The translations under genes and the position numbers were made by a program. 64,000 bases of DNA from Odontesthes bonariensis (lineage: Eukaryota; Chordata; Actinopteri; Atheriniformes; Atherinopsidae). This document shows, in pieces, positions 49,556 through 61,439 of this stretch; position 1 is the stretch's first letter; the number at the start of each line of letters is the position of its first letter. Below the pieces are notes generated by a model. That model did not search any database. It saw nothing but the letters and a program-made list of their open reading frames with translations, and was not told where the DNA came from. The stretch covers positions 5,771,036 through 5,835,035 of the forward strand of contig NC_134524.1 of NCBI RefSeq assembly GCF_027942865.1. The letters run 5' to 3'.

Positions 49556-50530
49556 TCTTGTTTGGTTTTGCTCCGTCTGACCTTTTGGTTTAATTACTTA
49601 AAGGGGTGACTGTGACATAATCTTATTTAATCACCACAAACTCTTCACCTGACTATTCAGGCATATTTTTGATTTGTATGAGCTTTTTTTTTTTAAATAT
49701 ATCATTAAACTGTACACATGGCTGCTCGGCTGATCAGTTGTATTAAATGTTTTACTTCTGTGTCGAAACTCTTTGCTTATTTCCAGATGAGATTTTTGGA
49801 CCAAGTAAAAGAGACGGATCTTAAATCAAGTGATGGAGGCTCCTCCCACATTTCATCTGTACAGACTGATGTGATGAAGCATCAGATACCGTCTGCGCTG
49901 CTGTTCTCAGTCCACCTGGGGGCAGCATACATTCACAGAGAAGCACACTGACATTATGTGACCGTTACACAAACATCACATTCTTCTGCAAGAGCATCAA
50001 AAAGGAAAAACCTCAGTCCATCTAAAAGTTGCTCGAGAATAATGTTTACAAGATAATCGTTACATTTCATAAATTATGAGGCTCAACTCAAACTCATCCT
50101 TTCAAAGATAAATCTGAGACTGACTGTTATGACCCTGCTCTGCGAGGGTTAGAGGGAAGTTACATAAAAGATGTCCAGGTGGAAAGTTGGGATTTAAAGG
50201 TTCATCAAGGGAACAAGGGGAACTCAAATCAATAAATAATCAAAACATAAAAGAATCTTCCTGACTCCAAACTGCACACCAAACCACGGCTGCCTGTTGA
50301 ACGACTCTCTGCAGGATCCTTTCATAGAAGGAGGTGCGCCATCAGAAGGGTAAAAAGAGCCAATCCTGGGTGGGTGATGACACATTCGACTTTGCATAAA
50401 GGAGGGAGGTTGAGTCACTTCTCCAGAGGCCTATAGGGCCGAAACACTGATTTTAGAATCATCTGAACAACTGGGTTAATCTTAATATTTAAAAGTATGA
50501 TTCAATGTTCATGTAAAATCTATAAAAATA
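49556..50530. other. Duplicated spacer without a recognised gene
   Basis: Counterpart of 12619-13600. It has the empty sites for the fold-back and Tigger-like insertions of unit 2. Nothing else was recognised. Confidence 0.4.
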
Positions 50531-50534
50531 CAGT

Positions 50535-52805
50535 TGTAGCAGTCACAGTGCGGTGTGGATTAAGAGTTTTTCAAACTTTGACAAAACCAACATTCCTGTG
50601 GGGGATGTTTACGTATGTGGATATAAACCAGATCTTCATTTTCTTTCCACAAAGGAAAAAGAGACAGAAACTGCCTAATTTACGTTAACCTTCTACCCTC
50701 TTAAAAGCTTTTTGGGAGTGAAAAATAAGCAACAGACACTTGCCATAAAAATTGGAAAACTCGAATGAACAAAGAACCTTTCTGTTGGAGATGTTGGAGA
50801 CTTACTATCTTATCTTCACCATGAATCGAATTGACATGTTAACACCCTCTCCCCCAGAGAAAGAGACCAGATGGCTACATACGAACTGAGAAGACTTCAT
50901 AAGACTCACTTTTAGTCGAATCTTAAAACTATATTAAATGTGTTTGATAACCGTGTACAATTTCTTTCAGGTTTCCAGCTTGATCACAAGACGCATATAG
51001 AGACAATTTGTACGATTCTGGCTTAAATATTGACAAAGAAACAAACTTGTTGGAAAATGCCCAACCTGCCTGATGGAACCACATTGCCCCCTAGTGGTCT
51101 GCAGTGTTGATAAGTTGAACATTTAAATCCCAGAGGACTCTGTAAAATGGACAATATATGCAACTATTAACTTCTAACGATGTCCCTTCGGTATCTATTT
51201 GGTATTTGTTTAGTGTCCCCATTGTTAACACAGAAAATGAACATTGTGTGACTCACTATTCATATGTCACGATTTCATAGATATTCATCTGAATTTTGAA
51301 AGTCATAATTGTCTTTATCATGTGTGTTATTTTGATGTCTTTATATTACAAGTCCATGTTATATCTTTAATCTGCATATCTTAACAAGATGTGGTGTTTT
51401 CAGAATCACCGAGACAAATGTTCTATGAGATGGGAGTAATAGAGAAATAAGAGTTTTCTTTGTCTAAATCCAGAAATCCCCATATAGCACAGATCACCTT
51501 ACACAGACATGCACACAGTTCAAGCATGTCATTGGCTGAAAAAGTAGTGTAAGCCCCGCCTCCGAGTGTCAAAACCCGGAACCCGCGGAAAACACACTCT
51601 CTCTGGCTCTCTAGTGCATTCTCTAGTTCTCTCGTTTGCTGGCTCGCTTCAGGCGTCTGCTCTCTTGCTTCTTGCCTCTTGTTCCAGAAGGGTTCCAACC
51701 CAGAGTTTCAGAAGGAGATTTGAGCAGAGAACAGCTGCTCAGAGAGTTTTAGAGATGGTTTAAGCAGAAGAGAAGAGCTCGCCGGAGTTTGGGAGTTTTC
51801 CCATAATCTCAGGAGAGAGCGGAAGGACGTGTGGATAACGATGCAGCGGACGACCGGAGGAGACCCTTTAGAACCCAGTGAGACCCCGGAGACGAGAAAG
51901 AAAGACCCGAACAAAGAAACAGATTGAAATACTCTGAAGATGCACGTTTTACGTGTTTTTGTTCGTCCCTCGCCATCCACGTCCTTCTGCGTCGCACGTC
52001 CTAACCTCCGCTGTTTCACGCCACCATCACATTTTCCTACCAAGAAAGCCAACTCCAAGCAACCTTTTATTAATCTTCTGTGAACTTAAGTTCACTTCAT
52101 CAAAGAAGCAACTGAGAAGTCCGCTAAAGTCAGCCACCACAGCCAGGAAGGCCCAGAGAGCGGAAGAGAAATCCCCTCGGACCCGCGTGGCCGCTGCCGT
52201 GGTCCGAACCGACTGAACAGAACTTCAGCACAGTAAGACCGACCCGTTTTCACCTTAAAGTGGGTTTGATGGATGTCTCGAGGCTTTCACAGAATGATAC
52301 ATTAATCCGAAATGTCAGTATTTAGCTTCAAATAGTCAGCCAACCTAAACTATTTGAATACATCCAGTATCTCTCCATTCCCCATATTTTATTTTATATT
52401 CACTAAGTGTTTTATATAATCACCCATATTCCATGCATCTCCTGTTTGTTTAAAGGTTCATGTCTAAGATCATATCATTGTAATAAACAGCTCATATATC
52501 TATATATATGTTATAATCACAGATTGTGTCGTATGCTTTCTTTACGTAATGTCTGTCCAACCAAACGAGAACTTCACGAAAGTAGCGAGATATGAGACTG
52601 ATTATTAATTGAATATTAATCGAAAGATTAATTTAACACCAGGATCGTAAGATTTCGAACAGTTTTCCTACCTGACTGTGACTTAAATTAAGTCAAAACC
52701 CAGGTAGGTGGTGCCCTGAATTCGAGGTAAGGTTTATTTGAGACTGTAAGAACATCTCATAAATCCTTATATTTAATAGGTATATAAATACCCGGTAACG
52801 CTACA
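50535..52805. mobile_element. 2.27-kb TG...CA element, possible solo LTR, unit 3 only
   Basis: The insertion begins TGTAGCAGTC and ends CGCTACA, giving TG...CA with a 6-bp inverted end. The 4-bp CAGT is duplicated at its edges (50531-50534, 52806-52809). Unit 1 has the empty site ATACAGTCCAGATAAAG. It contains an AATAAA near 52483, followed by further sequence, as in an LTR. There is a GC-rich promoter-like stretch near 51550-51600. No gag or pol motif was seen. A solo LTR is the best reading, though it is very long for one. Confidence 0.6.
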
Positions 52806-53799
52806 CAGTCCAGATAAAGACAGACGAGAGAGATACTGAATGAAGCACGACTATCAGAGCAGTGCACAGAAGATATGCAGAAGATAAGGCCATGACTTGT
52901 GGAGTCCCCCAGGGGTCAATTCTTGGACCTCTTCTGTTTAACTTGTATATGCTCCCTTTGGGTCAGATATTGCAGAACTTTAACATCAATTATCACAGTT
53001 ATGCAGACGATACACAACTTTATGTGTATCTGTCACCGGACGACTGCGGCCCAGCAGACGTACTGTGTCATTGTCTGGAGGAAGTAAACACCTAGATGAG
53101 AGAGATATCTTAAATATCTCGAGACTCGGGATCTTACAATCACTGACCAAGTTGGTAACCTCGGAGTGTTTATAGACTCAGATCTGACTTTCAGCAGCCA
53201 CATCAAAGCTGTCACCAAGGCAGCTTTTTACCATCTCAGAAATATCAACAGAATGAAAGTTTTCCTCCCCCAAAAAGACCAGGAGAAAGTCATCCATGCA
53301 TTCATCTCCAGTAGACTCGATTACTCTAACGCTCTTTTAACTGGACTTCCCAAAAAGAGCATTAAACATCTGCAGCTCATCCAGAACGCTGCTGCTAGAG
53401 TTTTAACCCGGACTAAGAGATCTGAACACATCACAGCAGCTTTAAAATCTTTACTCTGGCTTCCAGTCAGTCACAGAATAGATTTTAAAAGCCTGCTGAT
53501 GGTTTACAATCTGTGATCTGTTCAGAGAATATAAAGCCAGCAGAGCTCTTAGATCCAAGGACTCAGGTCAGATGGTCCAGTCCAGAGTCCAGACTAAACA
53601 TGGAGAAGCAGCATTTAGCTGTTATGCTGCAAACAAGTGGAACAAACTGCCAGTGGAGATTAAACTTTCACCAAATGGAGCCATTTTTAAATCCAGGAAC
53701 ATTTCTGTTCTCATGTGTCTACGCATGAAATCTGCACGATATCTTTGAACTTATCTGGACTGTTGCTGGTTTTTAAATTCATTTAAATAATTTTATTTG
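52806..53799 (+). mobile_element. L2-like LINE fragment, unit 3 copy, left part
   Basis: Reverse-transcriptase motifs as in the other units (SYADDTQLY near 53010, thumb at 53166-53516). It is cut at 53799 by the Rex3-like insertion and resumes at 56104. A base change puts a stop after VNT (53093-53095), so this copy decayed further. It keeps about 20 bp around 53568-53590 that units 1 and 2 have lost. Confidence 0.8.
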
Positions 53800-53815
53800 T
53801 CCATCCATCCATCCA

Positions 53816-55573
53816 TCATCTTCCGCTGGTCCGGGGATCGGGTCGCGGGGGCAGCAGCTTGAGCAAAGAGACCCAGACGTCCCTGTCCCCGGCCACTTCC
53901 TCCAGCTCTTCCGGGGGGACCCCGAGGCGTTCCCAGGCCAGCCGAGAAACATAGTCTCTCCAACGTGTCCTGGGTCTTCCCCGGGGCCTCCTCCCTTTGG
54001 GACGGGCCCGGAACACCTCACCGGGGAGGCGTCCAGGAGGCATTCTCACTAGATGCCCGAGCCACCTCATCTGACTCCTCTCGATGCGGAGGAGCAGCGG
54101 TTCTACTCCGAGCCCCTCCCGGATGACCAAGCTTCTCACCCTATCTCTAAGGGAGAGCCCAGACACCCTGCGGAGGAAACTCATTTCGGCCGCTTGTATT
54201 CGCGATCTCGTTCTTTCGGTCACTACCCACAGCTCGTGACCATAGGTGAGGATAGGAACATAGATTGACCGGTAAATCGAGAGCTTCGCCTTCTGGCTCA
54301 GCTCCTTCTTCACCACGACGGGCCGGTGCAGAGCCCGCATCACTGCAGACGCCACACCGATCCGTCTGTCAATCTCCTGCTCCATTCGTCCCTCACTCGT
54401 GAACAAGACCCCGAGATACTTGAACTCCTCCACTTGGGGAAGGATCTCATTCCCGACCCGGAGAGAGCATTCCACCCTTTTCCGGCCGAGGACCATGGTC
54501 TCGGATTTGGAGGTGCTGATTCTCATCCCAGCCGCTTCACACTCGGCTGCAAACCGCTCCAGTGAGAGCTGAAGGTCACGGCCTGAGGACGCCAGCAGAA
54601 CCAAATCGTCCGCAAAATGCAGAGACCCGATTCTGAGGTCGCCAAACCGGACCCCCTCAACGCCCTGGCTGCACCTAGAAATTCTGTCCATAAAAATTAT
54701 GAACAGAATCGGTGACAAAGGGCAGCCCTGACGGAGTCCAACCCTCACAGGAAACATGTCCGACTTACTGCCGGCAATGCGGACCAAACTCTGACACCGG
54801 TCATACAGGGACCGAACAGCCTGTATCAAGGAGTCCGGCACTCCATACTCCCGGAGCACCCCCCACAAGAGTCCCCGAGGGACACGGTCGAACGCCTTCT
54901 CCAAGTCCACAAAACACATGTAGACCGGTTGGGCGAACTCCCATGCACCCTCCAGGATCCTGCGGAGGGTATAGAGCTGGTCCACTGTTCCACGGCCAGG
55001 ACGAAAACCACACTGCACCTCCTGAATCCGAGATTCGACTATCCGTCGGATCCTCCTCTCCAGTACCCCCGAAAAGACCTTACCAGGGAGGCTGAGGAGT
55101 GTGATCCCCCTATAGTTGGAACACACCCTCCGGTCCCCCTTTTTAAAGAGGGGGACCACCACCCCAATCTGCCAGTCCAGAGGCACTGCCCCCGATGTCC
55201 ACGCGATGCTGCAGAGGCGTGTCAACCAAGACAGCCCCACAACATCCAGAGCCTTGAGGAACTCAGGACGGACCTCATCCACCCCCGGGGCCTTGCCACC
55301 GAGGAGTTTTTTGACCACCTCGGCAACCTCAGCCCCAGAGATGGGAGGCCCCACGTCCGAGCTCCCCAACTCTGCTTCCTCATCGGAAGGCGTGTCGGTA
55401 GGATTGAGGAGGCCCTCGAAGTATTCCCCCCACCGACTCACGACGTCCCTAGTAGAAGTCAGCAGAGCCCCGCCCTCACCATACACGGTGTTGACGGTGC
55501 ACCGCTTCCCCCCCCTGAGCCGCCGGATGGCGGACCAGAATCTCCTCGAGGCCGTCCGGAAGTCGTTCTCCAT
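53816..55573 (-). CDS. Reverse transcriptase of the Rex3/RTE-like LINE
   Basis: This 585-residue open frame contains the classical non-LTR reverse-transcriptase blocks in order: PLFKKGDRRVCSNYRGITLL, FRPGRGTVDQL, FVDLEKAFDRVPR, GLRQGCPLSPILF, FADDLVLLAS (the catalytic A/DD block) and FKYLGVLFTSEG. A basic C-terminal region with RPRTRWRDYVSRLAWERLG follows. There is no stop within this span, which suggests recent insertion. The usual upstream endonuclease is mostly missing, so the element is probably not autonomous. It copies its own RNA at a nicked site when complete; here it is a passenger in the receptor cluster. Confidence 0.88.
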   Translation of the reverse strand: MENDFRTASRRFWSAIRRLRGGKRCTVNTVYGEGGALLTSTRDVVSRWGEYFEGLLNPTDTPSDEEAELGSSDVGPPISGAEVAEVVKKLLGGKAPGVDEVRPEFLKALDVVGLSWLTRLCSIAWTSGAVPLDWQIGVVVPLFKKGDRRVCSNYRGITLLSLPGKVFSGVLERRIRRIVESRIQEVQCGFRPGRGTVDQLYTLRRILEGAWEFAQPVYMCFVDLEKAFDRVPRGLLWGVLREYGVPDSLIQAVRSLYDRCQSLVRIAGSKSDMFPVRVGLRQGCPLSPILFIIFMDRISRCSQGVEGVRFGDLRIGSLHFADDLVLLASSGRDLQLSLERFAAECEAAGMRISTSKSETMVLGRKRVECSLRVGNEILPQVEEFKYLGVLFTSEGRMEQEIDRRIGVASAVMRALHRPVVVKKELSQKAKLSIYRSIYVPILTYGHELWVVTERTRSRIQAAEMSFLRRVSGLSLRDRVRSLVIREGLGVEPLLLRIERSQMRWLGHLVRMPPGRLPGEVFRARPKGRRPRGRPRTRWRDYVSRLAWERLGVPPEELEEVAGDRDVWVSLLKLLPPRPDPRTSGR

Positions 55574-56070
55574 GGCCTCCCCGAACTCCTCCCAAGCCCG
55601 AGTTTTTGCCTCTCACCGCGGGCAACTCCAGAGTGGAAGAGAGTCCAACCCCTCTCGAGGAGGCTGGTTCCGGAGCGCAAGCCATGTGTCGAGGTGAGTC
55701 CGACTATATCTAGCCGGAACCGCTCAGCCTCGCGCACCAGCTCAGGCTCCTTCCCCAGCAGAGAGGTGACGTTCCACGTCCCAAGAGCCAGCTTCAGTAG
55801 CCGAGGATCAGACCGCCAAGGTCCCCGCCTTCGGCTGCAGCCCAGCTCACACTGCACCCGACCCCCATGGCCCCTCCCACGGGTGGTGAGCCTGTCGGAA
55901 GGGGGATCCGTGTCCTTTCTTCGGGCTGTGCCCGACCGAGCCCCACGGGCACAGACCCGGCCACCAGGCGCTCGCCGGCGGGCCCCACCCCTGGGCCTGG
56001 CTCCAGGGGGGGGCCCCGGTGACCCGCGTCCGGGCAAGGGAACACGGTGTCCAAACATAGTGTTCATCAT
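55574..56070 (-). pseudogene. Truncated endonuclease start of the Rex3/RTE-like LINE
   Basis: The minus-strand frame starting at 56070 has a GC-rich arginine/proline leader, then LALGTWNVTSLLGKEPELV, which matches the first block of the apurinic-type endonuclease (the G-T-W-N-V element). It then jumps to an unrelated-looking segment before the reverse transcriptase. The central catalytic blocks with the E, D and H residues are not visible, consistent with an internal deletion. Confidence 0.65.
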
Positions 56071-56103
56071 AGGGGTTTTGTGAGCTGTTCTTTGTCTGGT
56101 CCC

Positions 56104-56262
56104 TTTTATTTGATTTGTTTCTCTTTATATTCTTTTATGTATTTTTAATGCTTCTTACACTCCCTGCTGCAAAGCTTTTATTTTAAGTAAAGCACTTTGA
56201 ATTGTTTTGTACATGAAATGTGCTATACAAATAAATTTGATTTGATTTGATTTGACCATAAT
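56104..56262 (+). mobile_element. L2-like LINE fragment, unit 3 copy, right part
   Basis: The 3' UTR and tail of the L2 fragment (GTAAAGCACTTTGAATTG, then GTGCTATACAAATAAATTTG) continue after the nested Rex3-like element. Confidence 0.8.
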
Positions 56263-56271
56263 GGTTCAGTT

Positions 56272-56450
56272 AGAGCAGGGGTGTAAAACTGATCCGTGAA
56301 AGGGCCGGTGTGGCTGCAGGTTTTGGTTCCAGGTTCTAAATTTTGTTCTTCACCAGGTTTTTGGTTAAGAACTTCAGTTGATTGACTGAAACAAGTCAGC
56401 TGTGCTGCTGCAGGGTTGGAACAAAAATCTGCAGCCACACCTGAGTTAGA
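56272..56450. repeat. Fold-back repeat (unit 3)
   Basis: Inverted arms at 56307-56331 and 56417-56441. They are slightly diverged (GGTTTTGGTTCC against GGAACAAAAATC), unlike the perfect arms of unit 1. Confidence 0.7.
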
Positions 56451-56656
56451 GTAGAGAAGCTGTCATCTTAGAGCCTGGGCCCCATTTTATATCTTTTATA
56501 TCTTTTAGCATCCAAGTAAGAACAAAGAGACAACCAACCACAAAGCAGATGCAATGTAATCAAAGGAGCAACTCTACACCTCACTGAAAAGAATCCTTGC
56601 TTTTACCTCCTTGTTATTGCGTCTGACAGGAAATTAAATGACGAGTGCGTCTCCAC

Positions 56657-57286
56657 TTATTCTGTTTCCGGTCTTCTGATTCGTCGGATTGTTGCCGGAC
56701 GAAAAGTCAGCGCTGCATAGTTCACATCGTCTGAGTCTGAGCTCTGAGAATAAGAACACTTTGCATCACATGGATGGATTTTTAGGAATAAAAAGAATCA
56801 CACATGACTTGAAAGAATTTGAGGTGGATGTCAATAGACAGCAGTTATTACCTCTGTCCTCCGTATGTTCTGTTCGAAGCGAACTAAGAGACAAACAACA
56901 CATCTGGTCAGATAACTGACAATCATTCATTGTTATTACACATTTCTGTAAAAAGCAGTAAGAATTATCATCTCTCTTTAGCAACTACCTGTCTGCAGCT
57001 TTTTGATTTTGACAACCAGACCAGCGATGACCATGAAGAGGAGAACACTGAGACCACCCAGAATGAGCTGTGTTAATTCAGGGGTCCCTTCTACAAGGCA
57101 GGCAGGCAGTCATGTTATTTTGACAGCTATCCAACAAAATCCATATTCCAAACATACAAAAATGAAAAAATGTTACCTTCATCCTCCAAATATATTGCAC
57201 TCGCCATCACCGGGTTTGATCCTAAGTAATATCCACAGAAATACAGCCCAGAGTCCGATAAACAAGCTGATTTTCACTAGTTCCAT
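56657..57286 (-). CDS. Ig-less ITIM membrane protein, copy 3
   Basis: Exons are 57286-57205, 57090-56989, 56883-56852 and 56743-56657 (TAA), predicting 100 residues. The ITIM exon differs from copy 1 only at synonymous positions around the motif (GCA GCG for GCG GCA), so VNYAAL is kept. The exon 1 donor is GC (GATG/GCGAGT), as in copy 1. A possible alternative GT donor 21 nt further on in copies 1 and 2 (GGAG/GTTGAAG) is lost here (GGAGGATGAAG), so GATG/G[C/T]GAGT is the only donor common to all copies. The leader carries the Lys change shared with copy 2. Confidence 0.6.
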
Positions 57287-60270
57287 TGGCAGATTTATTT
57301 GCTTATTTCAAGCAAAAATGTCTCGTGTTTGCTGTTTTTTTTACTTATTTATGGAGTGGCATTTATTCCAGTGTACATGATGGTGCTCATAGGGTAGTGC
57401 ACATGTCGCCTAGTGTTTTCTATTCCCTCATTTTCATGCTGAAGCTAAATAAATACATCGTGAGGTCACTGTTTTAGGTAAAGACAGGGTACAGATCGGC
57501 CTGTAGCTGGATGCACACTTACAGCAGATAAATATTCAAAGACCAGCTGTCGCATCCCTTCTGTAAACTTATCAAATCACAAGAATTTTATTAGTTATTC
57601 TGGAAGAAATCTGAGTGAACACAACAGCAGTCAGGTGTAGATGAAGATTCAGATATCTGTGCAGAGCATCTGGCAGAAGACTTCTCTTGCGAATCCTTTG
57701 GTGAAACCTTGGAGCCCTTGAACCAATAGAACAAGGAAGCAGTTGATAGAGTTGTCCAAAACTTAAGTAATACCTGGAATAAGACCCCAAATCCAGATGA
57801 GTTCAGGAGGAGATGTCAAGGATGTAGGACAGGGTAAAAAGGAGGAGAAAGTTTGAATAGTTTCATCCCTCCATCATCACCAGGAAGGATGGCATGATGG
57901 CAGCTGCCTTCCCAGCAGTGGACCACACTGCAAAACCAGCTCAAGAACATTTTAAGTAACACATCAAAGAGTCCCAGGCCTTGATACAGAATCCAGACTC
58001 CCCACATCCTCATCTTACTGAGCATCTGCTGGATGAATAAGTCTGATCCATGGAGGCCCCATCCTGTAACCCACAGGACTTAAAAAAGGAAGAACTGCCA
58101 GAGTTTTGTGACTGAAAATGCAAAACAGTCCGCGACAACATCAGAAAGCATGATTTCTATTTTAAGGGTTTAAGTCATGACGTTCATTTTTAGACATTCA
58201 TATAAAATGTGAAACATCCTGTGAGTCTGACATTGATGTAAAACTGTAAGATAAAAGCATTAAATGTTTTTTGAAATCATGCATTTCTGACAGCTTTGAA
58301 ATGCTTTTCTTTTTAACTCGTGTTGCTACAGACATCCCAGAAACTGATGTAAAGCCCTGATATACATGGAGTAAGATCAAACTGACAGGGCAACCTTTAA
58401 GTTCCTCCTCACATGCATGACAGCAAGAATTACCACACTGACCACATTCAGAGCTCATGCGCCTACGAGCAGAAAAGGCATGTCGAAACCGTCAACGATA
58501 TGCAAGTACATGTTTTTCTGTTTAACTCATTAAAGAATTCCTACAGTGACAGAGCCTTAGTTTATATATTTCAGTGTGTTCAATAAATGACAGATTTATT
58601 GATCAAAATCAGTGTTCATGTGTGGGCTAAATGATGAACAATAAAGCAGCACGAGACAGGAGCGTAAACAACGTCCTTACACTGACACACGCATTCATGA
58701 TGCACATTACATTACATTACATTACATTACATTACGGTCATTCTGCAGACGCTTTTATCCAAAGCGACTTACAATAAGACAAAGACAAAGATACAAGGCG
58801 AGAATAAAGACAGAACTGACTTTTATTTGTTTGAGAGAAATCACACAAAACAGATTTCCTGGCAAAATCTTTAAAAAAAAAAAGCTAAATTTACGATTGC
58901 GGGGTACACAAATGAGTTTTTAGAGGATATGTACCAGCCGGAGACGGACTTTAAACTGAATTCATGCCATCTTAACACTTCTAAATTGTGTGCGGTCACA
59001 GATCTTGAACAGCTGATCAGAGGACTTTCATAACAACTTCATTTCTAACATTATTCAAAGCTCTGGCTGCCTCTGTCCATGGTGCTGAACGTGAAAAACA
59101 CACACAGATCCAGGGCCAGACCTGAGTGGAGTCCAGCCAACACTGTGTAATTTAACTCCTCTGTATGACAGATGATAAATTAGCAGATATTGCTACTTTT
59201 AATCTCTTCATTTCGTCAAATGTTCTGGTCTGACTTCATTTTGTTGAGTGCCTTTCCACTAGATGGTGACAGAGGATGGGGTCTCAGTTCCCACTAATGG
59301 CCAACAAGGCAGAGCCCCTCGTTTCACGGTTTGATCGTGTATGTTACTTTTTTGGTGCTGCTGTTTTCGTGCTCATCCCAGAAGTGATTTCCTTGTTGTT
59401 GTTTTTAAAAACAGTTTGTCATTCTTTTGTTCCATTTCAGTTTAGTTGGTAGTTTTTTATTCCTGCCCCCTGGCAGTGCGTTTAGTTTAGTTATCAATCA
59501 CCCTTTTACTTTCTTCTTTACCCATCCTCGCCTCTTCAGTCCTAGATTCCCTCCTCAACATCTTGCTCCTTTGTGATCCCTGACACCACCAGGAGTTTGA
59601 GGAGGCGTGGGTGAAATCTTTCCAGCTTGTTCAGGAGGGACGGGGGCGTATGTTGGATTTTTGGAGTTCCAGTTTTAAACCATGTAAATCCTGCATGAGT
59701 CTGAGGATAATAAGAAGATCCGGTATCTCATCAGAAAATAGAAAAGAAGTAAAGCTTTTAACCTCACAAACTGTGTTCACAGTACAAGTGAAGCTGAGTA
59801 AGTGGCCACAGACTGTAGCTGCTGTGATCATCACTTGTTATCACTTTTAAATATTATTTTATACATGATAAAGTATATATTAGAATCTATATGTGATACA
59901 AACTGGATATGACCTACATGTGCACATAGTCAGAATAAGAATGATAGTTTGTGGGACGTACAAGAGGATGTTTTTTTTTTTGTCTGAACATCATGTGAAA
60001 ACAAGAAGGTAGAAAAAGTCAACATCATTTTCTCTTTGCTTTACATCTTGAACTCGGTCTGTTTTCTGTGTCTGTCAGGAGTAAATACAGGATGGTGCTT
60101 TTTAGGGTAGTGCACATGTCGCCTAGTGTTTTCTATTCCCTCATTTTCATGCTGAAGCTAAAGAAATACATCGTGAGGTCGCTGTTTTAGGTAAAGACAG
60201 GGTACAGATCGGCCTGTAGCTGGATGCACACTTACAGCAGATAAATATTCAAAGACCAGCTGTCGCATCC
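57287..60270. other. Duplicated spacer after ITIM copy 3
   Basis: It carries the first internal repeat copy (about 57392-57740), the Tc1-like relic (57866-58145), the ACATT/SINE core (58704-58778) and the start of the second repeat copy (60104). No confident gene was found. Confidence 0.45.
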
Positions 60271-61430
60271 TAGCCTGATAAACCAGCCTAAATGGATTGG
60301 ATGTCTAATTTAGTCTGGCACCGATCAATGGATACAACGGAACATTGTTGATGAGCACAACCCGTTGTCTTTCAAACCGTGTCTGTGCCTATAGGCCAAC
60401 GCTCTGACCAATCAACGCAACTGACTGTGACGTAGTAAGCGCGACAGAAAGCTTTGGTGGGAGGGGACTCTTCCAAAACTGATGCCAAGCACAGATTCTA
60501 TAATAGGACAGATACGCCACTCACGGTGCATTTCCGGTTTCCAACGAGGCGATTTTGGTTGCAGTTCCACCCTCTTTCCACGTGGGGCGCCCAATTTTGG
60601 AGACCAGAATGAATGGAGTCCTATGGAGCTATACGCCCTTTCGTGCCCTTATCTCAAGATATAATTTTTTCTCTAGTAATTCGAATGTTGTTTTCGAAAA
60701 AGGGTGTTTAGAAAATACCCATGGATGAGTTTTAGATTTTAGAGCCACTCATTTGCTTAAAAAAAGGATTTGAAGTGTATATGACGTCATACATAGCGGG
60801 TCGACCAGCTGTCATTAGCACAATGCTAGCGCGTTGTGGACAACAAGAAGCCAACCAGTAAGAAATCAAAGCGATATATGTACTCGTTCAGTAGATTTTT
60901 TACTTGAAACCCATGTTGAGCTCTCAGAAACTACATTCAAATCTGAGCGCTCTTGAGGAGACTTAGGTGAAACTGACCATTTGTAGCATCTAGCTCCATA
61001 GGGCCCCATTCATTCTGGTCTCCACCGACGCTCTCAGTGGAATTCTGGTGGAACTGCAGCCAAAAAGCCGGTACAATGGGGCTTAATACAGAGTGGCAAG
61101 GCTGTTCGTTATAATGGCTGTGTGCCAAGGCTGAATCAAACGAGCACTGTTCCATTGCCGCCGCCATCTTTCTTGTTGTGCTTTCGCTTGTCTATGTTCG
61201 CTTCCACTGCCCAACGTCGCACTGCTCTGTCGTCACTCCCTCAAAACCCCGCACCAGAACCCTCTGGCCCGCCCGCGTTGATTCAAAACACATCTCTGCG
61301 TTGTGATTGGTTTAGTTGCCATCTGCCAGATTCAGGGCAGTATTTTCAAAATGACAAGTGGATCGAGGCCAGACCCAACCGCAGGCAAAACATTTTGCCG
61401 TCCAGCAGTTGGCGCTGGTTTTCCAGGCTA
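60271..61430. mobile_element. 1.16-kb TIR element of unclear family, unit 3 only
   Basis: The ends are TAGCCTGATAAACCAGCC and, at the right, GCGCTGGTTTTCCAGGCTA, imperfect inverted repeats. It is flanked by GTCGCATCC on both sides (60262-60270, 61431-61439), a 9-bp direct repeat present once in units 1 and 2. A further inverted pair near 60600-60640 and 60985-61025 lies inside. An 8- or 9-bp duplication allows hAT or Mutator-type; no transposase is visible. Confidence 0.7.
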
Positions 61431-61439
61431 GTCGCATCC

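Larger units (their letters stand above)
53800..56103 (-). mobile_element. Rex3/RTE-like LINE nested in the L2 fragment
   Basis: The element lies on the minus strand. Its 3' end is a (GATG)n tail (plus strand CCATCCATCCATCCATC at 53801-53817), typical of Rex3-type elements. The flanks repeat TTTTATTTG at 53791-53799 and 56104-56112. It keeps a long reverse-transcriptase frame and only the beginning of an endonuclease frame, so it lacks a complete endonuclease. Unit 3 only. Confidence 0.85.

Noticed and set aside
54929..56083. 384-codon plus-strand open frame
   Set aside because: It lies opposite the LINE reverse transcriptase and endonuclease start in GC-rich DNA. It is proline- and arginine-rich with no domain, as expected for an antisense shadow.
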